From NCBI GenBank assembly GCA_030248065.1, contig JASAMV010003682.1, positions 1 to 64,000 of the forward strand: a stretch of 64,000 nt of DNA, read 5' to 3'. The stretch comes from Rhynchonema sp. JSB1_4. Its lineage: Eukaryota > Nematoda > Chromadorea > Monhysterida > Xyalidae. The notes below the pieces were generated by a model. The model saw only the letters and a program-made list of their open reading frames with translations. It was not told the DNA's origin and ran no database searches. This document shows positions 37,710 to 53,046 of this stretch, piece after piece. The position numbers and the translations under genes are program-made. Each line of letters begins with the position of its first letter. The stretch's first letter is position 1.

Positions 37710-40700
37710 GTTCGGCTCAAGCTATAACAAATTATCAGAATAACGATAGCGAATTAGCCTTCGTTTTATGGATGCAATGCGATCACAATGGTGCAAAAAT
37801 TGTATGCCAGTTGCCAAAACAACAGATTACAGCATACTGCATCGAAGCTGAGTTGGAATGAACAAATGGTTGATGGCATTAATGTCAACAAAAGCAGGGT
37901 CTGATTGGACTCGGAACATGTACAACGCGTGACAATGTGGTGCTGTATGTTTAAGTCATGCCAGAATGAACAAAAGCTGCTCGCATAAAAACCCAAAGTT
38001 TCTGAATTGGATGGAATACAATTGCAAGACTCGAATGTATGAGTCAAACAAAATTGTGTCATGCTTGACTTGGCCTGCTTTTGACTAACCACTAAGTGAG
38101 TACTGTATAGGATCTGTGTCCCGATCTGACAAGTTTGTGTAACAAAATGCATGACCTGATATTTACGCCCTTGAACCCATATTGTCCATGTTCCTCGATC
38201 ATGATATAAATTGGTTCAAAAAGTACCTGTAGCTCTTATCGTTCGAACCTTGGTATAGATACAGATGTGTGGAAGTGAATTAGGTTTCGCACATGAAATT
38301 CGGCAACAAAAAAGAACGCCAAAGTGCCTGACCACACTCAACAGTTTAACCGCACCATAATGAGAACGAGCTGACTATCTATGTATATATACAGCATGTA
38401 GAGCGCAATTTTACCTTGACTTATGAGGTGCCACTACCTAGCCAGATATGCTGTAAAAGTGATTCAAGTGGTTATCCTGGTGCGATAAGTTCAAAATTCG
38501 TAAGAGCTAGATCCCCAAGACGGTCTACGGGGCATGGTTAACTTTTAGCATTAATTTCTTCCTTTTTCACAGGAAGAAACCTGAAGCCTTTCAACGATGT
38601 GGTCGATCAAAACAGTATGATGTTACCTGTTTATTGTTTCGGAACTTGAGGGATACATTAGTGGAAACTTACAGGTATGCACTATTGATATGGTAGCTTG
38701 CACCTGTGATAGGCATAGCCACTGCACCAGACAGCTGGCGCGTGACCGCGAAACTCACTGGCATCCTCGTAAACACAGTGAACCGACATTAAAACATTGT
38801 TGTCGTGGCAGCAAGGTGTACCAGTAAAATACAATGCCATCCAATGCACATACTGAAACAATGCGCTGAAGTCAACATGTGCGTGTACTTTGTTTGTTCA
38901 GCGCATTCAACACGTATTCAATACAGTATCATTCCTTACATGTCACTGGAGGCTGACGCTATCATTGCACATCCGCATTTTCGTCATTTTGTTCGGTACT
39001 GTTGTTTGACTGCTTTACATCCGAGATTGAAGTTTGTTTTCCCAAAAAGATTAATGTGTTATTTGTGGCCCAAATCGATACCCAGTACACAGGGCACGCT
39101 GCAGAGATCCGTTGATAAGTCAGAGCTCAAGCCCTGTTTTTTATGAGCTATATAATTGCGGGGCCAGCGGGTTTATCATTAAAGGGCTCGGGACACACCA
39201 GGAGGGCAGAGACACCCCCCACATTCACCAGACCCCCATCCTCCCGGTCCCCGAAAAAATCACGAAACCCAATACCCCACCCTCCTCCAAACACAAAATT
39301 TCTCCTCATTCAAAAAAAAAAAAAAAAACAAAACACAGAATAAGGTTTTTAAATTTGAAAACACTTTGATAGCGGCGTGACGGGCCAAAAAAGACCTAAC
39401 AATTGCCCCTAAACTGCATAGTTGCATTCATTGATGGAAATGTGATGTAAATAAGCCACGTATTGCATTGCATTGGAAACGAGAAAGTCAGATAAACGCA
39501 CAGTCCAACAATCTAGACGAGTTTCAAAACTTCAAACTCCACGGTCCGGCTGCTGCAGCCATGCCAGCCTGAATAAGATATTTGGCTATAAGTCGTCACT
39601 GTTAAAGATTATTGCGCATTTGATAGCATCAAACGATGTAGCTTCAACGTAGCTATCGAACGATATATAACATCCCCATACTATCTCTTACTATGGACAA
39701 GAAACGGTCAAAATTCCGAAACCGCACACGGTGACGTGACGGTTCATTCCAGAATCGTCAAAAAAGCAATTTTTTAGCCTCTGCATTTAAGCGTAAGAAT
39801 TTATTGGGGCTTGTTATATATCGTTCAAAAGCTAATCCAGAGATACATTGTTTGGTGCTGTCACATTTACAATAGCTGTTAACAATAAGCATTTATAGCT
39901 GAATATCATATTCAGATTAGCATGGCTACCCAGACAGATCTGTAAACCCTGGGGTCTTCGGACCTTGATAGGTTGTTTCACCAGGCGTTTCTCTCAATTT
40001 TTTGTTTCGAATCCGATGCAATCTGTGGCCTTTATGTGCAACAATTCTGGCCATGAATATAACCACCTAATTTAGCGGCAATTTAATGAATTTTTAGGCC
40101 TGTCACGGAGCTAGCCATGAGTTAAAAAATTTAAAAACCTTATTTTCTGGTACTTTCGACGATGCTCTATTTCCCCATTGCATTCTTATTTCCGTAGCGC
40201 TAAGCGTGACCTCAAAATTTAGGGACAAACTTGTGTTATCGAAAAATAAGGCCGATTTTTGGAACGTTTCGCACCCTCACCGTGTGAAGCAATGGTTTGA
40301 GCAACTGAAGTTGTGTTGATAAGTTATTCCGAAGCTGTTGTAATCCTATCCACGTGTTACTTGACCTTCAATGCATTTGGGGTTTCTGCACCGGTCGTTC
40401 CAATTTGTGCAAAAATTCAGTTTTTTCTGGAACGAAAAGTCCCTCTACCAAGAGATAGCGAATCGCCAAGGAGCTTAAAATTTGTGCGTGACATAGGCTG
40501 TCGGAATGCTTTCCAACGGTATGTAACAATATGTTCTGCTGTCCTTCCTTCGGTTATGTCCCGAGCCCTTTAATGGGTCGTTACATATGTCGGTCTATGG
40601 TTGTTTTGGCGGTATTGACTTGCGTCTACAGTCAGCTGAGACGGTTGGGTCGCTGGTTTGTTGTGAAGAAAAACACTCGAAACTTTTATGAGAATCCATA

Positions 40701-42370
40701 TTTTAAAATGGACAGCGGGGTGCTCTGAGTCATGCGTGCAAGGTATACTATACACAACGAAAGTGTGATGGGTGCACTCCAAGTCACACACCGTGTGCGT
40801 GCATCTTTAGGAAAGTTCGGGACGTATGGGCCAGAAAATAAATGCCGTTGGCATATGTACGTTGCATGATAGCTGAGAGGGACATGCGATTCTCCTTATT
40901 TTTTGTGTGTGTGGTTGGTGCATTGTGGTCGCGCCCCCAGCAGTCTCTCTATAATACAGTATATATAGTTACTGACCCCCAACCGCCTCGATAAGCCAGA
41001 CGCCTTGCTGTCCGACAGTCGGCCAAGGACTGTAAATCAACAACCAGTTAATGATGCATTGCATGGTTGGTGGCCTGGCCACTCAGCTGGAACCTGCATG
41101 TTTGGGCGAGACGCATTTAATCGCCGAATGGCCGTGGAATGTCATTTTGTGTCGACAGTTATGCATGCAACGAATCAATTGTGGTGACAAATGACGCTCA
41201 ATTGAAACTGAAACATGTTGGCATTCTGTGGTGAAACATGAACGCTTTTGTACGAAAACTTTGAATGATGCCTTTCTATCTGACATCTTGTGTTACAGTA
41301 ACGAAATTAAGCACATCCCACGGGCTGACATTTAGTTTGTTTCGTGTCATGAGCTGAGCAACGACGATCGTTCAAGGCTCAAATCCTGAATTGTTAATGA
41401 TATTATGCAAAAGCAGAATAAGAAACTAATTTTTCAGAAAAGATGTGCGGTCCTTCCATTATGCTTCGTACATTCTATCGTTGGCGTAACGTCTGGTCCA
41501 AATGTTTCGCCGCAACCGGAAGCTATACTTTGACAATTCTTTTGGGAGAAACTTTTCAAACGCGTTGCCACCGAAGGGGAGCGTGCGCGGGCTGGGGTCC
41601 CGGCTTCCCGGCCGGCGCGCTAAGGCTTGGGGGGGAGGGGAGTATATGGTAACATTCTTTGACTTACGAAGCACCACAGTGAAGTTCGCACATTCAAATA
41701 AATAACTATAACGTTGTCGACCTGTTGGGCCGCACTCAGACAAACGCGAAAAGCGAAAAGCGAATAGTTTTTCAGCGTAGTCATCATCCACAGCGTACGC
41801 CAAACAGCCTCTGAAACATTTTGTTAGAGCACCACTGTGGTTTAGGCCCGTGGTTAAGTAGTTGCTGTTGTGCTGAACTTTTCGCTTTTCGCATTTCGCG
41901 TTTGTCTGAGTGCGGCCTTGGTTATCATCGACGACGATGACTGCTGTTTTCAAGGCGTTGAGACATACTAAGTATATGTAGGAAGGACTGAGCCTGTGCT
42001 CCCCGCCACGCATAATTTATATTCGCCATGGAGAATCGAAGGTTTGCAAAAGCTTATGATTTATGCTGTTTCTTTCCTGTTTTCGGCAAAGGCTTCTACA
42101 AATCCACTTATGCATTCAGCATGCCGTGCCCGGTACATTTCTTAACCAAATTTCCTGAACCCGAAAATATCCTCGGCACAAGCCGAAGCAATGGTGTACT
42201 TTTTATGGACGTTACCCTGCTTTAGCATGACCAACAATCAACAACATGCATTCGACACGCGTGCTGTGGCAACTTATATAAAACCCTGCTTATAGGTGCA
42301 CCTGCCGTATCAAGGGCTTTTCAGCCAATGAATACTAAGTGAGTTCCGATATGATCACATCTACAGTGTG
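37710..42370. other. Gene-poor stretch with scattered repeats
   Basis: No exon chain is supported. There is a C-rich segment followed by a 17-base A run at 39180-39330, which could be the 3' end of a retroposed sequence. There are also TATG/TACA microsatellites, a partial copy of the 55428 element at about 41521-41566, and the foldback element at 41728-41917. Confidence 0.45.
41728..41917. mobile_element. 190-bp foldback element with TTG duplication
   Basis: GGCCGCACTCAGACAAACGC pairs with GCGTTTGTCTGAGTGCGGCC, the match continuing into GAAAAGCGAAAAGCGAA. TTG flanks both ends (41725-41727, 41918-41920). Non-coding. Confidence 0.7.
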
Positions 42371-42401
42371 AACTTTGCTGGTGATACGATCTCGACCCCG
42401 A

Positions 42402-44080
42402 ATGTTAGTCGAATTGAAGAAAGCTAAGTGCGTATCTCATTCTGTAAAAAAGTTATTGCTGACGATGGGCGGTTCGCAACAAAGCAGTTTGACCTCCGAA
42501 TATAATTCGGGAATGTCGAAAGCGGATCGAATCCTGGAGCGAAGACGTGCCTCGCAGATGGTAAGCCTTGCTTGTTCAATTTGTTGTTAATTTGTCAGTG
42601 GCATTTGTTGCGATATTGTACAATATGATGATATAGAAATTTTGATCATGGCATGTTATTGGGCAACATGAACTTGATGAGTGAGATTTGAGTGTTCAAC
42701 GTTTTTCGTATGCATGTACATACACACTACATACCATGCAAGTATAATTTATATGGTATGTTAAGATCAGGAATTACATAGGATGGTATTTTCGAAACGG
42801 TGTAAAGGTGAGTTGGGTGTAAAGGTCGGTGTAAGCTCGGTCGAAAGCTCGGTCGGTGTCAGCTCGGTGTAAACATGAAACATTCCACGTTAACAGCAGG
42901 CAATGTTTCATGTTTACACCGAGCTAACACCGACCGAGCTTTCGATTGAGCTTACACCGACCTTTACACCCAACTCACCTTTACACCGTTTCGAAAATAT
43001 CACCCATAGGCAAGGAACTTAATCAGTTTCCTGTACTAACCGTAGCTGCTGCTTATATTGTATATCTCACTAGGTTGAGGCCAGTTTCGCTGCGCATTCG
43101 TTCTCTAAAACCTGGGGTGCCCCGGGCTTGACAATGGTGACAAAACGAGGTCACAAAACGGCCAACTCAAGTCGACGCAGCAGCTCGTCAACGCGGGCAC
43201 ACCGAAGCACAGGTTTTCGAGTTTTTCACAAAAAGCTATTTTGGAATTTTTGTAGTAGTTTTTTATTAAAAAATATTAGCATTTTCCTATCTTGCACACA
43301 CAGACGGGATTCACAAATCCAAATCAATGTTCATGGCAATTTAGGTCGATGGGAGTCGGTCTATGACAGACTTGGGGGTCGAAAATTCAGCTACAATAAG
43401 GAAGAGCTGGTAAGATTATGTGTTATTTAACATTTCATTTGTTACATTTTAGATATATTCATCAATGACACTGCAGAATGTTGGTATGGGCGAGTGCATT
43501 TCAGAGTGTGACCGATGTGGCTCATCCTGTTACACCGACTGTTGGTCGACGCAACACCACAGTGGTCGGTGGCGGCATCAGTTTGTACCAGAATCAGTCA
43601 CACAACAGCAGCTTGCAACAAGGATACTTCAACGACAACGGTTAGGATGCAGTTGTTTTTGGTTGTTTATTATATGCATTATGGTACATGTACTTTGATT
43701 TCAATCGGCCACACGTTCTGTTATGCTGCCACCGATGGAAATGATGACAAACGTCTCACCTTTGCCCACGATTACTCACCTCAGTGACATGTGTGCATAC
43801 GCATATTACGTGCATACTGTCATTATTCTTGAAGGCAAGCTGATGTAGGCACGTTAAGCTTTGGTATATGCACACTGGGTAGTGTTCCTGTCGGATCTGC
43901 GTTACTAGCTCTGGACGTCTAAGAAGGCCTCCCATTGTAGGTGGTCACCTAAGTCCGCAACAGACACGTGACGGTTTCAACGTCCAACCGCAAAGACTGT
44001 TCCCGCCCAGAAGTCTGACCGGAGGTCAGGGAGGTCTTCAGCAACAGTGGTCGGCCCCGACAGGTGTGCCAGTGCAGTAG
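42402..44080 (+). CDS. Unidentified five-exon Ser/Gln-rich protein (191 or 212 residues)
   Basis: I do not recognise the family. Exons 42402-42560, 43074-43212, 43345-43409, 43505-43640 and 43941-44080 join in phase throughout. The start is either the ATG at 42402 or the one at 42465 (MGGSQQSSLTSEYNSG). Visible parts in order: a charged segment KADRILERRRASQM; a basic Ser-rich run (NSSRRSSSSTRAHRS); a compact motif RWESVYDRLGGRKFSYNKEE; and a Gln/Gly/Pro-rich C-terminus. The YNKEEL segment resembles the YxxxxL motif of eIF4E-binding proteins such as 4E-T and GIGYF, but splicing puts Ser where a hydrophobic residue is expected, so this is only a hint. Low complexity suggests a disordered protein. 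Intron 1 holds the MITE at 42781. Confidence 0.5.
42781..43005. mobile_element. Foldback MITE, GGGTG-ended family, copy with ATA duplication
   Basis: Ends GGATGGTATTTTCGAAACGG and (complement of the right) GGGTGATATTTTCGAAACGG. Arms of about 100 bp carry GTGTAAAGGTCGGTGTAAGC units. ATA is duplicated (42778-42780, 43006-43008). It lies in intron 1 of the five-exon gene 42402-44080. Confidence 0.88.
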
Positions 44081-44100
44081 GTGATGGTGATGTAGGCACT

Positions 44101-44790
44101 AATGATCATGTTAGTCTGTTTTGTTAGTCTGTTTTGTTAGTCTGTCGGCCTCAGTACTTAAGGATTTCAACACTACAGCATAGGAAAAAAAACAGACTGA
44201 CATCGACAGACTAACATGAGCACGATCCTATCTTTAACACTGTGTTTCGTTGTTCAAAGAAAATGGCTTTCATTATGCGATTTGAAAGTAAATTGACTCC
44301 AGCATCCGATAACGGCAAATCATTTTGCACGTAGCAGTGTGTAAAAATGGAAAATGCGCACTATAATGTTTCGCTATTTGTGTTTCTTACCTGTGAAACT
44401 TTTGCTTACCCGCTGAATGTATTGTGTGTTTGGCGGACACGAATTGCGCCTGGATCTGGCGCTGTTTGGCAGTGAAATTTGTGGATGCCCCCAATTTACT
44501 GTCATATCCTACTTATTTTTTAGGCTTTGCCTTAGGCTTAGAACCGAATTCTGGCTCTATTTGGCGCTGGTTTGGGTGAAATTTGGGACCCCCGATTTAC
44601 AGTCATATCTACTTATTTTTTAGGCTTTGCCTTAGGCCACGAATTTGCCTCATTACGTGTTTTGGAGTAATTTGTGACCCCCTATTTATTGCATATCTAC
44701 TTATTTTTAGGCTTGCTTAGCGTTATTTGTTTTGGTGAATTGTGACCTATGTCTTTATTGTTTTGGTTGCGGGCCAACGAACGCTAGGCT
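44101..44790. repeat. Short inverted repeat followed by degenerate tandem repeats
   Basis: Near 44110-44215, repeats of GTTAGTCTGTTTT face an inverted CAGACTAACATGA. From about 44410 to 44790 there are three decaying copies of a roughly 115-bp unit containing TACTTATTTTTTAGGCTTTG and GGGACCCCC-like ends. Confidence 0.55.
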
Positions 44791-45149
44791 TTGCCTCAGG
44801 CACTGTTATCCCCATTTGGAAGAAGGACTCTTGGGACAGTGTCGGTTGTCTCTGTTTTGTATTTGGAAAACGGGTCTCTGTGCAGCCGATACAGCCGCCA
44901 GCGCACCTCTGCTGTGTTATATAAGCGTTAAGCAGCTGTGAGCAGCGCCATGTCAGTGCCGGCTTCTTTTCACGCGTTCCACTGGTTAGTCCTCACATGT
45001 ACACTTTTTGTGTTTCTTGCTTTGATCCCATTTATCCCACAGCAGTCTCAGCGAGGTTTTTTCGGCCTACCGCGGTTACTGCAGTCACTCAAGCGGTTGC
45101 TAGCTACACAGGTATGGCGAGCGGGTCCTCCCGCTCGGCGCACATACAT

Positions 45150-47182
45150 GTTGAATTAGCGACTCGGTCGGGCGGCGAAGTGCAGCCCTTCAAATGAGGC
45201 GTGCGAAAGACAAATTGCGAAATGAGGCGTGCGACGTACAGTGAGGCGTGCGAAAGACATCCGACAAAAATGAGGCGTGCGACGACAATGAGGCGTGCGA
45301 AAGACAAACTGCGTCAAATGAGGCGTGCGACGACAGTGAGGCGTGCCAGTACACTGCGGCGTGCCAAAGTCGGCCAAGATGAGGCGTGCGAAAGACAATC
45401 GACACAAAATGAGGCGGCGACGACAGTGAGGCGTGCGAAAGACATCCGACGTCAAATGAGGCGTGCGAAAGACATCAGACTCAGATGAGGCGCGCGAAGG
45501 ACACCCGACGTACAGTGAGGCGTACGAAAGACATCCGACGCCAAATGAGGCGTGCGAAAGACACATCCACTTCAAATGAGGCGTGCGAAAGACACACCCA
45601 CTTCAAATGAGGCGTGCGAAAGTCACCCCCACTTCAAATGAGGCGTGCCAAGTTCAGTCGTGTATTATGTACCACTGACATCTGCAGTGGCTTGTACCAT
45701 GCTGATATATGATGCGGCGTACCAAGTACGCTTAGAACAGGCGTGCGAAGCATCGGACGTCAAAGGAGGCGTGCGAAGTTCAGGATTTTCAGGAACTCGC
45801 TTGTATAAGGCTGTAGAGCGATTCTGAAATCAGTTCTGGAATCGATTCATTTTTGCGTGGTTTATACTTTTTTAATTAATTGAAGTCCTTAGTTGATTCC
45901 GGAATTTAATTCGGAATCAAAAAATCACCGATCGATCGATCACCGCCGATCCGGATCAGCGACCGTTGCTTGCCGTGCTGCTCTTATATATGCATTTGGC
46001 GAAACATTTTTGCCCGTCAGTGCACTAGTGTGTTGGCGACTTTTAGAGTGAAAATCCTCGATTGGGCTGTAGGATACCGTCCAAAACTTGCTATGAACAT
46101 AAAGAACAAATATATTGTGCCTGCGAAATATACATGCGGCGCGCAATGTACAGTGGGACAAAAAGAAACAGTATGGACGTAACATTTGTTTTGTGCCTCG
46201 CACGCCTCAATGTACATTGTACGCTTAACTCGCATGTTTATGGACGTTCACGGCGATGTTTAGACTGTGTTCTGAAACTGATCGAATTTCAGCATACTAA
46301 AATTCTCAATTACAGTCTTTCAGTGACGGGCAAAAATGTTTCGCCAAATGCATATATAAGAGCAGCACCGCAAGCAACGGTTACTGATCCGGATCGGCGG
46401 TGACGATGATCGGTGATTTCTTGATTCTGAATTAAATTCGGAATCAATTAAGGACTTAATTAATTAAAAAAGTATAAACCACGCAAAAATGAATCGATTC
46501 CAGAACTGATTTCAGAAACGCTCTGCGAGCCTTTATAAGCGAGTCAAAATCCGAACTTCGCACGCCTATTTGACGTCCGATGTACTTCGCACGCCTCATT
46601 TAAGCGTACTTGGTACGCCGCATCATATATAGCTGGTACAAGCCACTGCAGATGTCAGTGGTAATAATACACGACTGAACTTGGCACGCCTCATTTGAAG
46701 TGGGGCTACTTCGCACGCCTCATTTGATGTGGGGTGACTTTCGCACGCCTCATTTGAAGTGGATGTGTCTTTCGCACGCCTCATTTGGCGTCACTCGTAC
46801 GCCTCACTTACTTGGGTGTCCTTCGCGCGCCTCATCTGACGTCTGATTCGCACGCCTCTGCGTCGGATGTCTTTCGCACGCCTCACTGTACGTCGCACGC
46901 CTCATTTTGTGTGATTGTCTTTCGCACGCCTCATCTTGGCTGATTTTGGCACGCCGCAGTGTACTTGGCACGCCTCACTGTACGTCGCACGCCTCATTTG
47001 ACGCGTTTGTCTTTCGCACGCCTCATGTACGTCGCACGCCTCATTTTGTGTCGTTGTCTTTCGCACGCCTCATTGTACGTCGCACGCCTCTTTTGACGCA
47101 ATTTGTTTTTCGCACCCTCATTTGAAGGGCTGTACTTCGCACGCCTCACAGTCACGCTTAAGATAACGAGCACTAATTAAAT
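45150..47182. mobile_element. 2-kb foldback element with tandem-repeat arms
   Basis: Two arms of about 850 bp are inverted copies (about 45177-46031 and 46312-47140) around a core of roughly 280 bp. The outer part of each arm is a tandem array of about 20 units, each built on GAGGCGTGCGAAAGACA with a variable 6-10 base tail. The inner part is unique (for example TGGCGAAACATTTTTGCCCG and its complement). No transposase was seen. The layout matches Foldback/Galileo-type elements, whose long arms contain tandem repeats; assignment to a superfamily is not possible from the sequence alone. Confidence 0.8.
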
Positions 47183-47686
47183 GTATGTCCCTTTTTTTTT
47201 TTTTTTTTTCCTTCTCAGTATAGGAACTACCCAATCGTCCTGTACAGTTCTGCGTCATGATCTTATTTTCCTATCGGCTATTTGTTCCACACACGCTTCA
47301 TGATTCATGACTTCGCTTTAAGGACTTGACTGCTGTTTGACGTTTTTCATTCCATGTGCATGTTTCGTTAGTTTTGGATGTTGCGAAATTTACATTCTTT
47401 TCGTTGCTGTTGAGGGTCTAACATGGCCTAAACGCACTTGTGCTGCTGGTGCTGATGTCGTCGTTGCGTTCGCATCAGTCTAAGCAGTTCACATCACCAC
47501 CACCACCAAATCGTATTTTTGTTTTCAATCTTTGTTGAAACACTCATGATCTCAAGCAAATTTTTCTGAGAATGAATATTGACAAATATAAAAGCCGAAT
47601 CCGAATAGCAGGTGAATTGAGCGCTATACCAAAAACTTGTTATTTGGTTGCCATTTGTCACTTTCTCTTCAATATGAATCCTATAT

Positions 47687-50359
<2,673 letters not shown>

Positions 50360-51635
50360 TTTGGTTGGGAAAACAATAATTTCCTGAAAATTTATCCTTC
50401 GTCTTTTTGATGATGAGGTCTTGAACTTCAGTCAACTACAGGCGGTGTTTACTGACGTGGCGTAGGACGCGCCGAATTTTGAACAAGCACGGGACAGAAA
50501 TGACTTTTCGTCCAGGTACTTTCTACCCTGCACAGGCCAATCACTAATTTCATGCAAAACGGTGAACAAACTAAAACGAACTGGATGGTATATGTATGTA
50601 CAATGCATGTACACAACACGATAATGCATAGTAAATACCAGTGTGGGTACTGCAGACATCGAGTCGTGTGGTACGAGCATGCAGCTATGTACGCATTGGT
50701 AATGCAGTGGTGGCAGTTCAAACTTTTGTCTGCCCGTCCAAAACTTCAGCGAAGTGTGCAAGCGAGACACGAGATGCTCTCATGGGCATAGTAGTATGTA
50801 TATGTATAGAGGCTGTTTTACGCCTTGTACCGTTGCTATTATTGATGCAGCAAGCAGCCCAAAGCCACGGCTCAATAACACTCAAATACGCCGAAACTGC
50901 ATGCAGCAAGCACATGGGACTTGTGCGTGCACGCACTTGTACCTACTGGGCATACAGGCACGGTAGTGTGGGAGCTCAAAGCCACCCTCCTGCCACACTG
51001 CTACTGCTACTGGAGATAGCCATGGCTCAAGTACCTAACTTTTTGTGGAAAAACACTTTTTCTTTTATTGATCTTTTCGAGCCTAAGGTATGGTTCCACT
51101 GCTTGCTCACGCTGCACTTGGAGCATACAGACAGGGCTAAGCTGAACCCGGTTGCATCTGTGAATAAGTCGGCGTCTGACGTTCACAAATTGAGAGATGG
51201 AAAATTGCACCAACTACACACGTATGAATGTATGTACATGCACACATTTGTGCAATCCTGTGATACACGCCACCCCAAAAACACTGTTGTGAGCCTTGTT
51301 AAACAAGATAAGACAGTTGCTTTTTTACAAGTGAGGGTTAAAATAATGTAAGCTCACGGTAAAAATTAGACTCACCCAGGTATGCAAACTTGGATGGTTC
51401 TGCGGCAACACAAGCCCAATTCAATTTCGTTTTATAGCCATCGGTTGGGCTCAATGTTTGCTTTCATTCACAAGAGTGACCGCAGCACAAATACAGTATG
51501 TACAAACAAACGCGCATGCCAGCTAAAATTGCAATTGATCCATGCAAAGTAGGGCTCAGGTTCATCCAGGCAGCGATGGGGTACTTGCCCCATACAAACC
51601 CTCGTATTGTACCAGGGTGTAGCCGATCGAACGTA

Positions 51636-52781
51636 CCGTAGCCTCCAAAATAGAAACCACTTCCTAGCAGAAGCCCCCTCTCACAGCATACGGTTGGAAA
51701 AATAGAAGCCCCCTCCAAATAGAAACCACCCCCGCAACAGTTGTTCCGTGTGCTTTTCTTAACACGCTCATGTTTCGGCGGACGGGCAATTGAGCAAAGC
51801 CAGTTTGAGCAAGACCACTTTGAGCAAGTGAAAAAGTGCAGAGCCCAAAAGAGTAGAACCTAAAAACGAATAGGCCTAAGTTTAAGCCTAAACCTGATAT
51901 CAAAATCAGCCTAATTATAAAAATGGAAAGTTGTGACAGATTAATATTATCTATTAGTAGAAGACACCATAAAAAGTGAGAGCTTGATGAAGGCAGCAAT
52001 GAAAAGGAAAAAACAGAGAAATAAATGAAGGCAAAAAAGCGAGCAAGAGCAAATTTAAAAAAATTGCGCAAAAATAAAAACTTTTTTTGTAAAATACTAA
52101 ATAAACTAACAACCTAGCCCCATAAAAAGCAGAGAAAAAACGAGTTCCTAGAGAATAAGCCTAAGCCACTGGAACAAATATGTAAATGCTCTGCTCTGTT
52201 GGCCATGCTCTTTTTCGCTTGCTCAAGGTGGTCTTGCTCAAACCTGCTTTGTCCAATCGTCCGGCCACCCATATTTCATTGCTAATTCTCGTTTTTTAGC
52301 ATTACATAATAATGTTCACTGATTGTAATTTTAGAACATTTCTTGGTTTTCCAAACACTCGTTCATTGAGTATTTTTCCCGATTTTAGCCCGCTGGTTAC
52401 TGCAAAGAACCAGGTCATTGTTTTCGACAAAAAATAGTTTTTTTTATTTCTGAGCTCCATCAGCATAGGTCTGCTACAAAGGAGGGATCACAGCATACAG
52501 TAATCCAAATGACTGACAATTTAGTGCTCAGCGATTTCTCCTAAGTCACCCTGAGGCCCGAAGGACTTATCACCGTCAGCAACAGAATCGCAGTCAATCT
52601 CAGGAAGCCATGGCTCTATTCAAGTGCGCTCCTGTCGCTCCACATTCAAATTGCTTTGAAGCTTCGGTTCGGGCCATGAAGGGTCCGGTGCGGCAGGCAA
52701 CCATGTTTGCGCGGACAAAAAATAGTCATATGTGGCTGAAAAATTAGAAACCGGGGCTTTTATTAGAGGAAATACATACGG
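51636..52781. mobile_element. Larger TA-flanked relative of the CCGTATTGTCGG element
   Basis: The left end TACCGTAGCCTCCAAAATAG and the right end (complement) TACCGTATGTATTTCC recall the ends at 20266, including the following run of AGAA[A/G]CC[C/A]CC. TA is at both edges (51634-51635, 52782-52783). A second inverted-repeat element is nested inside at 51779-52262. Confidence 0.5.
51779..52262. mobile_element. Nested inverted-repeat element with TTTGAGCAAGACCAC arms
   Basis: The left arm (GGACGGGCAATTGAGCAAAG, then TTTGAGCAAGACCACTTTG) pairs with the right arm over about 50 bp with few mismatches. The interior is A-rich with repeated GCCTAAGTTTAAGCCTAA-like words and no coding signal. Confidence 0.6.
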
Positions 52782-52958
52782 TAATAGTAACCAGACAGGA
52801 TGCATATGACATGATGCGGTGGTTTGGATTAGATCTCATTTTGATCATGTATTTTTGGAAAACATAACATTCTCGCCAATGCAGTAAACATGAAGGTCAC
52901 GCCACGGTGCAGATAAATCTTGATCATACAGTATGTATTCCTCACGGGTATGCATAAT

Positions 52959-52964
52959 TTTATT
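52959..52964 (-). terminator. Polyadenylation signal of the GPCR gene
   Basis: AATAAA on the minus strand 83 bases beyond the stop codon. Confidence 0.5.
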
Positions 52965-53046
52965 CGGGTCGATCAGATGATTATATTTTAAGCTAAATTT
53001 GTGTATCCTAAACTGCACTTCTTCTGTTGGTATATAGAAATCCAGC

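Larger units (their letters stand above)
50360..52950. other. Intergenic region between LANCL and the GPCR, mostly nested repeats
   Basis: The LANCL promoter should lie just above 50360, but I see no clear element. A 236-codon frame at 50641-51351 looks accidental. From 51634 the DNA is the TA-flanked element and its nested insert. Confidence 0.45.

Noticed and set aside
37766..38152. 128-codon minus-strand frame
   Set aside because: Cys-rich low-information translation with no motif or splice context.
39180..39330. C-rich stretch ending in a 17-base A run as a SINE or LINE tail
   Set aside because: No internal promoter, reverse transcriptase or target duplication could be seen; left as unassigned.
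45190..45800. CRISPR-like regular repeats
   Set aside because: Units are contiguous and only about 22-30 bp with short variable tails, mirrored in an inverted arm, in a eukaryotic genome; this is a foldback-element arm.
50641..51351. 236-codon open frame on the plus strand
   Set aside because: No domain, no splice partners, composition of non-coding DNA and TACA/TATG microsatellite content; probably accidental.
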